Below, in pieces: positions 33,274-33,743 of a DNA stretch of 33,743 nt. Location of the stretch: positions 5,055 to 38,797 of the forward strand of contig LSSL01001559.1 of assembly GCA_001953115.1 (NCBI GenBank), in the 5' to 3' direction. This stretch comes from Smittium mucronatum. Its lineage: Eukaryota > Kickxellomycota > Harpellomycetes > Harpellales > Legeriomycetaceae. Below the pieces are notes generated by a model. It saw only the letters and a list, made by a program, of their open reading frames with translations, was not told the origin of the DNA and did not search any database. The translations under genes were made by a program, and so were the position numbers. Each line of letters opens with the position of its first letter. Positions within the stretch are counted from its first letter, which is position 1.

Positions 33274-33743
33274 AAAAAATAAAATTTGCTTATTGGGAGA
33301 TTTAGCCAATTCCCAAGCCTATTATGTCACATATTTCTGTGTTAAATGATCTTAATATGGCCTCTAAATCAAACTTTTCTATCCCCAATCTATCCTTATT
33401 TTGCCCAGAACTCGATTGGTTTTTACCGAATATAGCTTTTTTACATAATCAGCAATAAATTTTGTTCAAATTTTCTCTGCTTGTTTTGGTTAATTTTTCT
33501 CTTAAGCTATAAACATCAAAATGTGACAAATTAAATCAAAGTGTCATTTAAAATGTTTCTAATTCGGACATTTTTTATTTTTGATGACCACAAAAAAAGA
33601 TAATTGGAAATTAGGAACATTTGACAAATGTGAAAAATTCGCTATATATTTAACCAGTATTTTAACCTCCTGATTTTTTTATCAAATAAAAACAATAATA
33701 AAATAACTACTAAAATTTGAATACAAAAATTTGCTATCTGAAT
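33274..33743. other. Window end, no gene seen
   Basis: A moderately A/T-rich stretch. No recognisable exon, RNA gene or repeat was found on either strand. Confidence 0.5.

Overview
The window looks like nuclear DNA of a very A+T-rich eukaryote (about three quarters to four fifths A+T by eye). Genes are split by short introns (54-111 nt) with GT..AG ends, tRNAs lack an encoded CCA, and intergenic DNA is full of A/T homopolymers and microsatellites. The best taxonomic hint is the HRD1 protein: the stretch before its RING domain (GLPLHI.RD.YLT type) recalls fungal HRD1, so an early-diverging, A+T-rich fungus is my best guess, at low-to-moderate confidence.

Layout. 1-7.9 kb: A/T-rich DNA with no convincing gene; it opens with a 25-base poly-C run. 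8.17-8.34 kb: a tRNA-Cys/tRNA-Leu pair only 2 nt apart; the Leu gene is canonical, the Cys gene damaged. 9.5-14.8 kb: the gene-rich core. It holds UBL5/HUB1 (+, 4 exons, 73 aa), an unexplained 1.8-kb stretch of short open frames, HRD1/SYVN1 (+, 3 exons, 619 aa) and, convergent with HRD1, the last exon of a RECQL4-type helicase (-). I cannot find the rest of that helicase gene. 14.9-18.6 kb: A/T-rich filler with an (ATTTT)n tract. 18.67-19.5 kb: an unrecognised minus-strand gene, modelled as three exons including a 27-nt micro-exon, with an apparent one-base frameshift at a C4 run. 19.5-28.8 kb: A/T-rich DNA whose main feature is a near-perfect inverted repeat, two 991-bp arms around 1,964 bp. 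28.8-33.7 kb: coding-like fragments, one clear small gene of the NDUFA4/B12D mitochondrial family (+), an unusually G+C-rich ORF-poor island near 32.3-32.8 kb, and a degenerate 22-bp minisatellite.

The recognised genes are housekeeping genes. UBL5/HUB1 is a ubiquitin-like splicing modifier, HRD1 the ERAD ubiquitin ligase of the ER membrane, RECQL4 a helicase for replication initiation and repair, and the NDUFA4-like protein a respiratory-chain accessory subunit. They do not form a pathway. I saw no clear new defence or mobile system. The least explained structures are the long palindrome, the damaged tRNA dicistron, the orphan helicase exon and the micro-exon gene.
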